Shown here in pieces: positions 10,628 through 22,200 of a DNA stretch of 64,000 nucleotides (position 1 is its first letter; each line of letters opens with the position of its first letter). The notes beneath the pieces were generated by a model, which made no database searches, was not told the DNA's origin, and saw only the letters and a list, made by a program, of their open reading frames with translations. Made by a program: the position numbers and the translations under genes. The stretch is from Massariosphaeria phaeospora (Eukaryota > Ascomycota > Dothideomycetes > Pleosporales): the NCBI GenBank assembly GCA_011032825.1, contig JAADJZ010000014.1, forward strand, positions 1,142,218 to 1,206,217, read 5' to 3'.

Positions 10628-13600
10628 CAAACTTGTCAACGATACGGCTAGCCGTATGGCTTGAAAGCTAGCCTTATTAATATAGGTATCCAGCCAGCCG
10701 GCCGAAGGCCGCGAAAAATAGGTATCCAGCCGGCTGGAAGAGTATCAAAAGCCGTATTTAGCCGGGTTGGCCGGGTACTTTTACATATAGAAATAGTAGG
10801 CGTTGAAGCTATTGATTTTGCAGCAAAAGCTATCTTACGATACTGTTTTGGTGTTGTAACTAGTTGCAGGTGGCTTAGGTAATTACCTACCTTGACGCGT
10901 CTTCCCCACATACACGATACTTTCGACTCTATCAATCCACCACCTATATACTCAAATTTCTTGGTGATTTATCACTGCTTACTTGCTGTTATCCTTATGC
11001 CTATCGTCGCCAAAAAATCCACAAAACGCGCCTCTTCTGACGCGTTATCTCGCCCGAAGAAACGCGCTAAAGGCACCGCTAGTCAGCCAATTCCTATCAA
11101 CTCTCAAGCACCTGCTCTATTTCCTTCTTCTCTTCCTCCTCTGCCTATCACGAACGCCCTTCAAGCCCTTGTGAGCGAGTCACAGGCACCCACATTCGAA
11201 GCGCGTATTCGAGAGTCGCGCGCTGAAGACTCTATCGTCACGCCGCCTGAGGGCAGCGAGCATGCTACTGCTGCAGCTTCTAAGGCACCTGAAGATGATG
11301 AGGATGAGGATGAGGAAGTTGAAGCTTTCGACGCCGACCTCATGGACAAATACGACGGCATTGATTGGAGTTGCTTGAAGAAGTACCAGCTGCCTCTGAA
11401 GAGCTACAAGTACAAGAAAAGCTGGGTCTATCGCCATGGCTATCGCGTCGCCGCGCGCAGCGACCCAAGTCGTATCCATTGGGTATGCCACTACTGTCAC
11501 CATCACCGGTTCATTGGCCGTAGAGTCTATCATACAACAAGCTCGATTTCTGCTGCTAAGCGTTACCTAGAGGAGGACAAGCCTGGCTACAATATCTTTA
11601 AGCCAGGCACGACACCAAAAGCGAAGCCAGAAAGTACTATTCACGACGCCCTAATGGCCGGCGGCAAGCCCGTCTCGCAGGCGGTTGCAAACAAGCTTAG
11701 CGGCTTCAACATTCACCGCTTTAGGCTCGCAGCTGTTGGGTGGCTTATTGAGAATAATCACCTACTCTCTGAGTTCGAAAAGCCAGCTTTTCGACGCTTT
11801 ATACGCCTTGCCAACCCGTTGGCCGAAGACGCTCTATAGGCGTCTTATTACAGCGTCTCTCGCTACGTCATGCGCCTGTACGATTATCTTAAGCCGCTAG
11901 TTGTCATAGAGCTGTCACACGCAATAAGCAAAGTACACCTAAGCTTCGACGAATGGACGACAAAGAGCGGCAAGAAGAGCTTTCTTGGTATTGTCGCCTA
12001 TTACGTTAGGGCTAACGGCAGGCTTTGCGACTTGCCTATTGCGCTGCCTCAGCTTACAGGCGCCCACTCAGGCGAGAAGATAGCTGAGGTAGTGCTAACA
12101 ATTTTACAGAACTTTGGCATAAGTACACGCAATATTGGGTACTTCGTCCTCGACAATGCGAGCAATAACGACACGGCTATTGAAGCTATCGCGCGATCGC
12201 CTGAGTGAAGCTTTAATGCTTTTCACCGTCGCCTCCGCTGCGGTCCTCACACGCTCAACTTTATCGGCCAGGTGCTCCTCTGGGGCAAGAAAGCAGAGGC
12301 CTTTAACAACGATTACGCTACATCTGATATCGTGGAGAAGACGCAGCTCATGAAGAACTAGCGACGCGATGGGCCATTGGAAGTACTTCTTAGCGTTATC
12401 ACCTTCATTAAAACACCGCAGCAGTACAAGCTTTTTGAAGATTTTCAACGCCTAGCCCAACGCGAGCTTCTGACTAACAAGCAGGAGATACTTGAGCCCG
12501 TCAAGCTAGTTGTTACACGCTGGAACTCGTACTACTTATGCTTTGAGCGCGCTGTCAAACTGCAGGCAGCAGTAAGTGCGTACGCAAACAGCCACGTCAA
12601 TCGCATCAAAAACGAAGACGCTTACGCTCGAAGTCGCAACAACCAGCTACCTAACGCGCCTGCGTGGATGAGATCAGACGGCCTTAGCGCTGCTGATTGG
12701 CAAGTGGTTAATAAGTATATGGACGTTCTTAGGCCGCTAAAGGAGTGCACAAAACGCCTTGAAGGCCGCGAGCAAGGCAGCGATAAAGACGATAAAAAAG
12801 GTAGCAAAGCACCTGGCAGATTTGGCTCTATTGCTGAGATCATTCCTGTATTTGATTACCTACTTGGAGTACTAGAATCGCGACTCCAAAGCTACGAGGA
12901 CGTTGAGCATCACCGTCACGATGAGGCGCCCGAAGACCACCTCCCAATCAACCTCCGAGCCGCCATCGTTAAGGCGCGCGACTACTATAACAGGCTTGAC
13001 CTATCGCTAGCTTATTACGTTGCTACGATCCTCCACCCACGACTCAAGAACTACTGCGATACTATTTGGGAGCCCACATGGCTGGAGTCGAATAATCGCA
13101 ATTTCCAGGCCCTGTGGGCTGAGTACAAAGGCTTAGCAAGGCCGCGCACACGCACACGAATATTCGCTAATAATATTGACGACGCGATTGATAGTATCAT
13201 CGACCCAGCCGGCGTAGGCAGCAACGAGGAGGATGAGTTTGAACGGTGGAAGCGCTGCGAGCTATGTGCTGCAAAGGGTAGCGAGCACGCAATAAACCCT
13301 ATAAAATACTGGGTAGAGCTGCGCGATCGCTACCCTAACCTCAGCAAACTTGCGCTTGACGTACTCTCTATCCCAGCCTCAAGCTGTGAGTGTGAACGTG
13401 TCTTTAGTGAGCTTGGCGACCTGCTAGAGCCTCGCCGACGAGGTATCTCACCTGAGCTTTTGGCAGCAATACAGTGCAACAGGAGATGGAGAAGAGCTGG
13501 TATTGGCAGCGATGATGAGGTAGATGAGAAGGCTGTTACTGAGGAGCAGTTAGACACTAAATACGGCATGGCAACATAGGCCTTCGGCTGAGAAATACGA

Positions 13601-13750
13601 CTCCAACTTTCCTATACAACTTTCCTAATTAGGCAACCGGCTGACACGGCTACATCAAGCCGGCCGACGCCCTGCAGCTAATCAAGCTAGCCGGCCGGCA
13701 GGAGGCCTCCCAAAATAGGTATCCAGCCGGCCGGCTTGTTGCCAAGTATG
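10628..13750 (+). mobile_element. hAT-family DNA transposon nested in the copia element
   Basis: A 3123-base element inserted in the copia protease region. The 8-base target duplication GTGATTTG is present at 10620-10627 and 13751-13758, as expected for hAT. The ends are imperfect inverted repeats: CAAACTTGTCAAC on the left, and CATACTTGGCAAC as the reverse complement of the right end. Removing the element and one duplication restores the copia reading frame exactly. Subterminal zones at both sides carry repeated GCCGGC-rich motifs and ATAGGTATCCAGCC in direct orientation. The transposase is on the plus strand. Confidence 0.93.
10997..13579 (+). pseudogene. hAT transposase with three in-frame stops
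   Basis: A continuous frame of 861 codons from the ATG at 10997 to the TAG at 13577-13579, broken only by stops at 11837 (TAG), 12206 (TGA) and 12359 (TAG). The N-terminus has a basic segment and a BED-like zinc region (WVCHYCHHHRFIGRR). The RNase H-like core begins at HLSFDEWTTKSGKK with the catalytic Asp, followed by FVLDNASNNDTA with the second Asp. The C-terminus holds the hAT dimerisation motif (ASSCECERVFSELGDL). The first and third stops fit TGG-to-TAG and the second fits CGA-to-TGA. It is the best preserved transposase in the window, but still inactive as read. Confidence 0.92.
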
Positions 13751-13758
13751 GTGATTTG

Positions 13759-15102
13759 GACACGTCCTGTTCTAGCACCAACGAAGTTAGTAGAGACTGC
13801 GTCGTACTCTCTCGTCCATTTCTTCTAGTCCTTAGTGTTAACTACATGAGTGTTGGAGCTAAGGTCAAGGATCTATCGATTGCTGAGCTTGTTGATATTC
13901 TCTTCTATACTCACTGCTGTGTAGAGGTTGCTTTCTAGCTTCATGTCGTTATCTGCGATCGTTATCTCTTCGACTTGATCGTCGTTATCTAGAGCAGATT
14001 GCTCTAGGTCTTGTATCATGTACCGTACAGTGTTTGCTGTAGGTCTGGTAGGACGGCTGCCATCGTCTATAGCAATGCTCCCTCCGTTCTTTTGCTGCTT
14101 CGCGCGCTACTTGTCGAGCGCTTTGTTGATCTTGTCTCTCAAGTCGTTGTCAGCGGCTAGGGCAGCGTCGAGCTTCTTTCGACCAATTGCGTTGGCGTAG
14201 GCCTTTGGCCTTCGTAGGTGCTCGGTGTTGATCAACTAGCAGTCAACCTAGTAATGTTTTAAGCTACATAGGCATTTCGGTTTCGTCTTGTTGCTATCCT
14301 TGTTCTGCTGCTGAGGCTTCGCAACGTCGAGCTCTGCAGCTATTGAGCTAAGTCCTGTCAACAGCGGTAGCACACGCTTTAGGTAAGTAGTAAACTTGCT
14401 AACGTAGTCTTCTACAGATGGGATAGCAGTGCTAGCATTCTCTAGGTCGATTAGAGCTCGCAGGCCTGACGTACTATACTTAGGATCAATCGTCCTGCAG
14501 GCGACAAGAAAATCTTCCTGTGCCCGAGATTCCTTTGTCTCTAGGATCTCTGCGGCTATGCACATGTTGGTAATCTCCACCTAAGAGCGTAGCCACTCTT
14601 CAACCTTCCTGCCGCGTGGCAGCGTCTGGAGGCCTTTGTATCGTGCGATAAGATCGCGTTGTCGTGTCGCGTTAGACGGTGCGAGGTGCTTCTTGAGCGT
14701 CGTCAATCGATCGTGCGGCGTGTCCTTGTTTTCAATAAAGTAAAGGTGCTTTGCAGCAATCGTCTTGCTAATCTCAGAGTTGAACTTAGCGAGAGCCTTC
14801 TTCTGACGCTTAAACTTAAGGTCCTTCCACTCCCATCGCTCGTACTCTTACTGAAACAGCTTCTGCTGTGCCGCAGTGAGATGGGCAAGAAACGTCGCGT
14901 CATTGTTGTGATCCGTCAGTTGAGGTTCGACTGGTGCCAGTAACGTAGGCAGATCTGCTGCCTTCGTGGCAGGGTCAACGTACTGCCAGAGTTCGCTCTT
15001 CTGCGCAGTATCCTTTCGAATAAACAGCCACTTGTGCCAGTCGTTAGCTCGATCGAGAACGACGGTCACTCGGGTGACTGCAGGGTCTGATTCTGTAGTC
15101 AT
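13759..15102 (-). pseudogene. copia gag and start of protease, interrupted by TAG stops
   Basis: Capsid-type gag starting at the ATG at 15102 (MTTESDPAVTRVTVVLDRAN). An upstream open stretch to 15174 has no ATG. The WHKWLFIRKDTAQKSELWQY segment is typical of copia-type gag in fungi. The frame runs on with a few TAG stops through a cysteine/histidine segment near 14,250, probably a degenerate zinc knuckle, to the protease region near 13,800. There the motif that should carry the catalytic DSG/DTG reads ILDLSSNTHVV. It ends at the nested hAT insertion and resumes in frame at 10619. Confidence 0.8.
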
Positions 15103-15117
15103 TGTCGATAGTGTATC

Positions 15118-15240
15118 GGTAGGTCGGCGGCTCCGCACAGTATGATCAATCGTGATCTCGATCGTGGGTGCCAATCAGTTGGTAGGCGGCTCCGTACAGT
15201 ATGATCAATTGTTGATCTCGATCGTAGGTGCCAATCAGTT
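15118..15240 (+). repeat. Two-copy direct repeat of about 60 bases in copia 5' leader
   Basis: Units 15118-15180 and 15181-15240 share GGTAGG, a CGGCTCCG-like stretch and the shared end GGTGCCAATCAGTT. They differ by a few substitutions and a 3-base difference. The repeat lies between the primer binding site and the gag start. Confidence 0.85.
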
Positions 15241-15272
15241 GTTGTGAGTGAGCGAGCTGTCTAGTCGCAATC

Positions 15273-15284
15273 CGGGCTCATAAC
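15273..15284 (-). promoter_or_regulatory. Primer binding site, initiator-Met tRNA anticodon region
   Basis: Directly inside the 5' LTR the plus strand reads CGGGCTCATAAC. GGGCTCATAAC is the anticodon stem-loop of eukaryotic initiator tRNA-Met, so the minus-strand RNA can pair with the inside of that tRNA. Priming by a half molecule of initiator tRNA is known for Drosophila copia and for yeast Ty5. Confidence 0.75.
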
Positions 15285-15490
15285 TGTTGCAGTGTAGAAT
15301 GCAGTGAAAACAAAAGTATTGTGTATTGTCCTGTCGTGTTGTTCTGCTCGTGCGAACCTCCAAGAAGGCCAGCAGCAAGGTCTATTTACATGACGTATCC
15401 ATGATGCAGCTGAGGTAAGAGGTACTCGATAAGTGAGGAAGTAGCACCAGAACACTATCACGTAATCTGCTTCTCCTCATAACCGCAACA
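15285..15490 (-). repeat. 5' LTR of copia element
   Basis: 206 bases with ends TGTTGC...GCAACA. Matches 6939-7144 except for two C/T differences. Followed on the outside by the target duplication GATTA at 15491-15495. Confidence 0.95.
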
Positions 15491-15495
15491 GATTA

Positions 15496-16653
15496 CGTAA
15501 CGCCCCCACCATCTTTCATTCAGGTCACTTCCGCTGCCGGGACCCGTACTTACGCCTACATGGCGGCAACGTCGCTGCTCCCCACCAGCAGCTGCGCAGT
15601 CTGTTGTGGTTTTGCTCTTCAATAGAGTGAGTTGCGAGTTCATGAATCTGGAAAATAACCGACGTTCAACAAGTTGATGCATGAGACGATGAAAGCATGA
15701 TCTCACGGCATGTTGCTCAAGATTCCTAGGGAGGTTTATTTTACTTATCCCACTCGAACTCCTTTCTTATTGCTTCTTTTCGGTCCCTTAGGCGTTCTCA
15801 GATCAATCACTCTATGGAGAATACTGGGCTTATGTAACCATCTATCCAGTTACGGTTGCTCAAGCATAGGAGTTCCTCTCCTTTAGCTTGTCTGGAATCC
15901 ATTCAATTCTCCCTGCCAACTATGTATGCAGCTTCAATTGCTAGCTTTAGCTTATCCCACAAGTGTATCTCCACTTATCCGCGTTCGTCATGGCATGAGC
16001 AAATATTCATCAACTGATACAAAGAAAGTCAGCTAATCCTTACCCGAAATTCTATCGCGACTAGCTAATACGCAACCAGTGATTCAGACTCCATAAGCTA
16101 ATAAGAAAGCTTTGATATTGTCGAGAAATAACAAGCACAATAGCTTCAGCGTCCATTCACTCCCTAGACCGGCCTCACTAGACCGGCTTACCCATGCAAG
16201 CGAGTTTGCGCCAGCCAATCAGTCGCAGCATACGAACACTCATCTTTGTTCGTCAACCCGAATGTAGACTAGTGAAATATCGTCTATTAGCACAATAGCT
16301 CATTCAAACTTATTGTTCTTGCGCCCCACTCGGGTTTCCAGTCTCTGTTATATTTTGTCTTTCCTTCCCCTCAAAGCCCTTACTGGTACAAACCAGTTTC
16401 GTACGCGACCAGCAAGCAACTTCTGCCAAACACTTTGCTGTCTAACTTCTGCAACCACACCCGAATACACCAGCTTCCCCACAAGCTTTCTTACTTAACC
16501 TTCACGACTTCTACCACCCAAGTGACTCAACGGCTTGTCTTGTATATCGACAGTTTTTGTAAGTATCCTTCGTAATACAGCTGAGCATGAGACTAATTTG
16601 ACCAGCTTGCAGTATATTCGAGCCTACGGTCATCTCTACACCGCACCGTGAGC
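15496..16653. other. intergenic region, promoter and probable 5' UTR intron
   Basis: No supported gene. A GTAAGT donor at 16559 with an acceptor ACCAG at 16604 (or TTGCAG at 16612) would make a short intron in the leader of the gene starting at 16654. A nearby GACTAAT could serve as branch point. The preceding 200 bases are C/T-rich, as fungal promoters often are. The copia insertion ends at 15490. Confidence 0.45.
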
Positions 16654-17718
16654 ATGTCATCCTCCGCAGCCGTTCGCCCTGGTGGAGCCTCTGCCGCGCA
16701 CGATGCCGACACGGTCGCTCTAATCGTAGAGCGCCTCGGGGCCGGCAGCCTCCTGGATGTCGTCCCCCCTTCGGTTCGACCGCACAAGAACAGTGACTCG
16801 TGGTCCCCCGCATTCGTCTCGAAGCTCAAAGAGCTAGTCGAATATGTTGACCCGAATCTGGCATACACCCAATACCGGTTTGAAGAGGTGGTTGCCGAGC
16901 GCCGATTTGGCAAAAAGAGTGGAAGAGGAAGCTCGAAAACTCTCACCATTGCTGATCTCGATACAATCATCAACCGGTATGATCCGACCGTACCTCTGCC
17001 CGGACCAAGCATAAGATTCGGACTGGGGTTTAATATCGCAGCCCTTCAGCCGGAAGAGCTTGATCCAGACGATCTAGATGTCATTGGTGCAGCCCCCCAA
17101 CCGGAAGAGCTTGATCCAGACGATCTGGATGTCATTGGTGCTTCCAAGCAGAACAAGAAGAAGGGCAAGAAAGGCAAACGTGCGCGGAAAGTCAAAGAGC
17201 CTACTCCGGAGGCAAGCTCTGACTCCAATCAGCCGCCAAACCGTATCACCGCCCTCCTCGCTGAGATCAACCCGCGCAAGCGCGCCCGACCGGTCATTGA
17301 AGAAGACGATGAACCCAGTGCCGACGATGACGCACACAAAAACAGGCGACCGCGCAGTAATGCTGGCAATGCCGCCGTACCAAATCTTGCCGGCGCTTCG
17401 GAGGAGAATGGCGCTGATATTGCTGCCGAACCCCAGCTTGGAAACCAGCAACCGGATGAGCAACCGGATGAGCAACCGGATGTCGAATTCGAAGACATGT
17501 GGCAAAACAACAATCTCGATCTCGATCTCGAAGAACTCCCAGTCCATGAGCTGGCTGAACGGGAGGATTGGATTGGTCTTCTTCGAATCCACATCCAGTG
17601 GCGTCGGGAGCGCGAGGCGCGGCTTAACCTTGAGTATCGTTTGGAGTTGGCACTGATAGATGCCAGGGTCGAGGAGCGGGACCCTATCCGGCCCTTTGAC
17701 TTTCGTATGTCTGACTAG
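16654..17718 (+). CDS. Acidic/basic low-complexity protein with internal 17-residue duplication
   Basis: I do not recognise the family. 354 residues, single exon, starting at the first ATG at 16654; the frame is open slightly further upstream but only from GTG. Residues 1-125 look folded (VALIVERLGAGSLLDVV, then LTIADLDTIINRYDPTVPLP). A 51-base unit encoding QPEELDPDDLDVIGA is repeated twice (from about 17048 and 17099). Next come a lysine-rich stretch KKKGKKGKRARK that could be a nuclear localisation signal, an acidic and proline-rich disordered zone with three DEQP-like repeats near 17450, and a C-terminal helix (REREARLNLEYRLELALIDA). A nuclear or chromatin role is possible but unproven. 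Confidence 0.7.
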   Translation: MSSSAAVRPGGASAAHDADTVALIVERLGAGSLLDVVPPSVRPHKNSDSWSPAFVSKLKELVEYVDPNLAYTQYRFEEVVAERRFGKKSGRGSSKTLTIADLDTIINRYDPTVPLPGPSIRFGLGFNIAALQPEELDPDDLDVIGAAPQPEELDPDDLDVIGASKQNKKKGKKGKRARKVKEPTPEASSDSNQPPNRITALLAEINPRKRARPVIEEDDEPSADDDAHKNRRPRSNAGNAAVPNLAGASEENGADIAAEPQLGNQQPDEQPDEQPDVEFEDMWQNNNLDLDLEELPVHELAEREDWIGLLRIHIQWRREREARLNLEYRLELALIDARVEERDPIRPFDFRMSD

Positions 17719-17877
17719 GCCCATCTACAGCGTTAAAAGATACACACAGCTGCTCTACAATGATTATCAATAGTCATCCAATTCCGTACCCGTACATATG
17801 CTCCCAACAGTGCAGTGACTACTCATACACATTTATCCTCCCATAGTGCCCCATACTTCCCTGCCTCCCAAACCCCT

Positions 17878-18941
17878 CTACAATCCACCCCAGCCCAACG
17901 CACAAAACACCAATACCCCCAAATCTGCATCCCACCCCACCGCTTTCAACGCCTCACCCCCCGACCAGACCCCCCTCATCACATCCCGCACTCCATACGC
18001 CTTCCGCATCGTTACCACATGCGCAACGACGAACCCTACGGAGATCATCGCGCTCTTGACAATTTCATCTTCACGTGTACTGATCCTGCCAGAATATGGA
18101 AGAAGCAACAGCACGCGTGTGAAGAGAACGAGCGGGATGAAGAGTTGATGGTTGCGTAGAGAGGGGAGAATCAGAAGTCCGGCGTTTATGAGGATTGTTG
18201 GAAGGGCGAGGGAAGTTTTGACATATCGTTTGGTGGGTGGCGATGTTGGTTGGGTCGAAGGTGGGGAGATGTCTGGGGATGAGAGATGTAGATGAATGAT
18301 GAACAACGAAACTGTGAATGAGATGGGCAAGATCTGGCTGAGGATGATGTATGATGTGATGCTTCCGGTGCTCAGTTTTCTTTGTTCAGCTGAATGTGAC
18401 AATCAGTATAAACTCTGGTCGTTGAATCGAAATGCTCTTCTGAACACATACCTTTGCCCGCAATCCAAACATTCCAAAACCAGGTTCCGATAATCGCCAT
18501 TTGCGTCCACACAGCACTCGGTCCATCCCTGACCAGTTCCGTCGCAAAATCTTCGAAAAGCGTAGATTCCAACATCCACCTCTTTAGCGACTCCGATGAG
18601 ATATCCGCCATCGATGTCTTTGGCGATCCACTCCATTTCACGTACGATGCGATGAGAAAGTTGAGCATGTGATACGACAGCGTCGCGAAACTGATCGACG
18701 CGAGGAAGGCGTAGACTTTGACATGTCGAGATCGAGCATCCTTCGCCGCTCGCACGAATTTAGTCTCTTTCGCAGTGTCGGCTGTTGAGAAGACGGCGAT
18801 GTATTTGCGGTATAGATTGATGCATATCGCGCTCGTGAGATATAGGGTTGCGACGTTGTAGGAGAGGAAGAGCGATGTTCCGAGGATGTTGTTTGGAGGA
18901 TTGGCGTATTGCGCCAGGGTATCGAGGCTGAAAGATGACAT
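17878..18941 (-). CDS. Multi-pass membrane protein of unknown function
   Basis: Two exons: 18452-18941 and 17878-18389. The intron of 62 bases has GTATGT and CAG ends and keeps the frame (WIAGK then AEQRKLST), giving 333 residues. About seven hydrophobic segments are visible, including LFLSYNVATLYLTSAICI, VYAFLASISFATLSYH, WTQMAIIGTWFWNVWIA, YIILSQILPISFTVSLFII, LFIPLVLFTRVLLLLPY and a final one near MISVGFVVAHVVTM. The start at 18941 (MSSFSLDTLAQ) is chosen because upstream codons are unlike protein and the topology begins there. The pattern resembles uncharacterised seven-helix proteins of filamentous ascomycetes; no enzymatic motif is visible. Confidence 0.82.
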
Positions 18942-19296
18942 CCTGATGCAGTGGAGATGGCGTGAACTACAGATGCCCAGGAAGATCGTGGGATGTGGAT
19001 TGTAATAATTAATTGAGAGAAATATTGGGGCCAGGTGGTTGAAGGAGATGGTGTTCCAGATGGATGACGTCATGAAACAGTTGCCGTTTTGGAACTCGGA
19101 CCACGAAACATAAAGTCCTGTTGGTATATAGGAGTGCAAGCGGTGCCGAGCAACCCGTAGCTATATCGGTAACAAAGGCACGTTAAATAATGGTTAGTTA
19201 GACCAAAACAACAACTTAAGCCAATATGTTTACGATGTACCCATTTCTATGCAACGTCCTTTGTATGTCGATATTTAGACCCCTATATTGACATTA
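18942..19296. other. intergenic region
   Basis: Between the membrane protein start and the NLR stop, both on the minus strand. AT-rich near 19,180-19,300, with no coding or repeat structure that I can see. Confidence 0.5.
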
Positions 19297-22200
19297 CTAA
19301 TAGTGACTTAATATCACCATTGAAGTGAATTTGCTCCGGGCGATATTGGAAAGATTGTACAAATCAAGACCATCTTCAATGTAAACGTGCATCTCCCTGA
19401 AATCAAACACGCTTTGTGCAGTATTGTCAAGAATTGCCAGGAAGCATGGTTCGCTCCTCAGGGCGGTTACAAGTGCAGAAAAAATGACTATCGGGATTCG
19501 CTTATCCGAGCGACTGCTTGGATGCCAGGACTTGGTGTAGTTAGCCGTCAACGTACCAACTACTTCAACCAATTTCTCATTGACTGCCCAATCGAGGGTA
19601 CCGGTTCTATTATTTTCAAGCACGGTCGCCACATCTGAACCTGTGTCGGAATATCTCTGTAACATTGTGCACAGAATGGAAGAACACGACCGCTGTGCCT
19701 TTATGTCGACTTTATACGCTCGGGTTTCGGTATAAGATCGAACTGCATCGAAAGCGATACAGAGTACTTGCTCATCCCGGAACGCACATAACTTGTTGAA
19801 GAGATCTTCAGTTCCGAGGATGAATTGTGTCCAATCTACGCTTGGCAATTGAAGGGTTCTGCTAATGTCCACTGACGTTCCCGCTAGTATTGATGCTAGG
19901 TCTGAGTACTCTTTCAAGTTCAACAGGCATAGAATCAAGAGCTGCCAAATGGAGATTTCACTGATCTGCGATACCAAGTTTGGCTCCGCACGTATGGCGG
20001 TGTCGATGGGGGGGAGGCATCTGTCGAGCGCGAACAAGGTTTCAAGATCACTCGTCCGCGAGGGGGTAGACAGGAGTATCATGACTGGCTTGATCCTAGT
20101 ATGACCTTGCCGAACCATAGTAGTCAATAATCTTGAAGATCTAGTAGATCCTGCTTGACAAGAGGCAACGAGGGTTTCAAAATTTCCAATATCGTCTAGT
20201 TGTAATGCAAGCATAGCGGCATCGTAGGCTATCTCGTCCAGATCGACAACCACACCTGCAGAGTGATATTCAAGTTCTTCCTGAAGGAACTGCAGAAATT
20301 CTTCAGCATGGTTGGAACTCCACGTCCTGCGATATGCGTGATAGACCATATTGGCGTCCCAAAAGTTCTGTTCGAGTGTCGAGGACAGGGTCAAGGAAGT
20401 AAGTAGGTCGAAGTATGTCACCCTCATGAAACTGTTTGAACCACGTCCTTCCTGGAACAGAAAACGGTAGAATGATAGTTCGCGACCTTTGAGGTACACT
20501 TCCATCTGGCCTTTGATGAAGGAATCCGAGGCCAATAGACGGAGTAGTGGCCGATTACCGTGTTGGAGCGCCCAGGAATAAATAGGCATCCATGTGAGTT
20601 CGATATGTCCTTGTGGGACCTGTGCCAAGTGAGCCTTCGTGTTCCAAGGCCGAAACTCGAATATAAGTTGCCGATACAGAGCAACGTGTTTGAAATCTGC
20701 CCAACACGAGGTCGCGCTATCAGAAAATCTCGAAGTATGGAAGGCCCAGAAGTCCACAATGTACTCGAGGAGAACGTATTTGTCCTTCAATACGCTTGAC
20801 AGATCCATTTGAACAGGAGATGCAAACTGGACCGGATTTGAATTGGCAACACTCCTCGGCTTCACCCAGGAGATAACACTTTGAACTAAAGTCCTCATAG
20901 GTACTCGATTCCAGATGATGGCTTCGGCGTGATCCTGATCCATTGGGAATGTGGGTTGTCTAGTTAATTGTGTTTCGAAATCAGAGAAACAAAGATATGC
21001 CACACAGATCTGTCCTATTTCAACATCGGCGGTACCTATGTCGAAATGCATGGATGCAGATTGATCTCGATCGGCAGTATCTGAGATAAGATATTGTTGG
21101 ACGGTGTAGTGTGCAAACCTTACTGTCTTATCATGTGCATCCAAGACAACCAAGTTGCCGCATAGGTCAGCTATTTTCCAATGCGGATTAGGTGCAGTTC
21201 TCTCGGTATGGAAATAGGTATCCGACTTCTCTAAGAAGACTGCTTCTTCAAGTTCCACCATGCGTAAGGGTCTGCGCGCGCACGCTACCCAACGGAACAC
21301 CTTTCTCGTTATTTCGATCTTTTGTCTGCCTCCTGGGCTAGAGTATATCTTTTGGAGAATTCTAGCGTAGGTTTCACTCAGGTCCCTGGGAAGGTGTCGG
21401 AGAATGTGGTGGATTGAGGCTTCGGTAGGTGCACCCATTATGTCGTAAAGTTGGAACTTGGCCCAGAGGAACCTTTTCGGAACTGTAAGCTAGTAATCAT
21501 GCATTTATTGGGCAGCATACGTACATGCCATTCGCTCCCATCACAACGGCGGAGACGACCTCTGCCTTCAGTTTTGGATTCCGGAACAACGGATTTTGCT
21601 TCTGAGCGGATGTTTCGATGGTTTGCTCAACAAAGAGCGAGACGTCCTGGTGCATTTGCTCAGTAGATATATCGATAGTACCATGTTTGAGATAGCTTTC
21701 ACCCAAACAGTCCTTATTCCGGCTAGTAGCAAACAGCTTCACTGGAATTGAGAAATGTTCCACGAAGTCTTTTATGAGTTTCAAAGCACTCGCTCTGCTC
21801 TCTGGTGCAAGCTCGTCAATGCCATCCAATACCACAAACAACCTCTTATAGTCTTGTAGAGTCTGAGCTAAGAACTCTATGATCTTGGTATAGGAAGGAG
21901 TCGGTTGTCCTGGCTCAAAGGGACAAGAGAAGTGTTCATCGAATCGTTCAGACGGAAGTCGGATCATTACTTGTAGAACCAGGGTGGCAATCAAGTAACG
22001 CGGATCCAAGGACAGTGTATCCGCATAATCGAAGTAGTAGCAGCAGAGAAAAGATGCTTCACCTGTGACCAATGGCTGTAAATCTTCCACAACACTTGCA
22101 GCGAGTACAGATTTACCGGAACCCGGAATGCCATAACAACAAAGGCAATCCGATATTTGAGTGTCCCTCCAAGCTTTGAAGGCCGGGTGAGTTTGTATCC

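Larger units (their letters stand above)
6939..15490 (-). mobile_element. Complete Ty1/copia LTR retrotransposon carrying a nested hAT element
   Basis: Total 8552 bases, of which 3131 are the nested hAT element plus its target duplication, leaving about 5.4 kb of copia. Two 206-base LTRs (6939-7144 and 15285-15490) differ at only two positions. The 5-base target duplication GATTA is at 6934-6938 and 15491-15495. Transcription is on the minus strand, so 15285-15490 is the 5' LTR. Order on the minus strand is gag, protease, GAG-pre-integrase, integrase, reverse transcriptase, RNase H, which is the Ty1/copia order. The coding part is full of TAG stops and cannot make protein. Confidence 0.95.
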
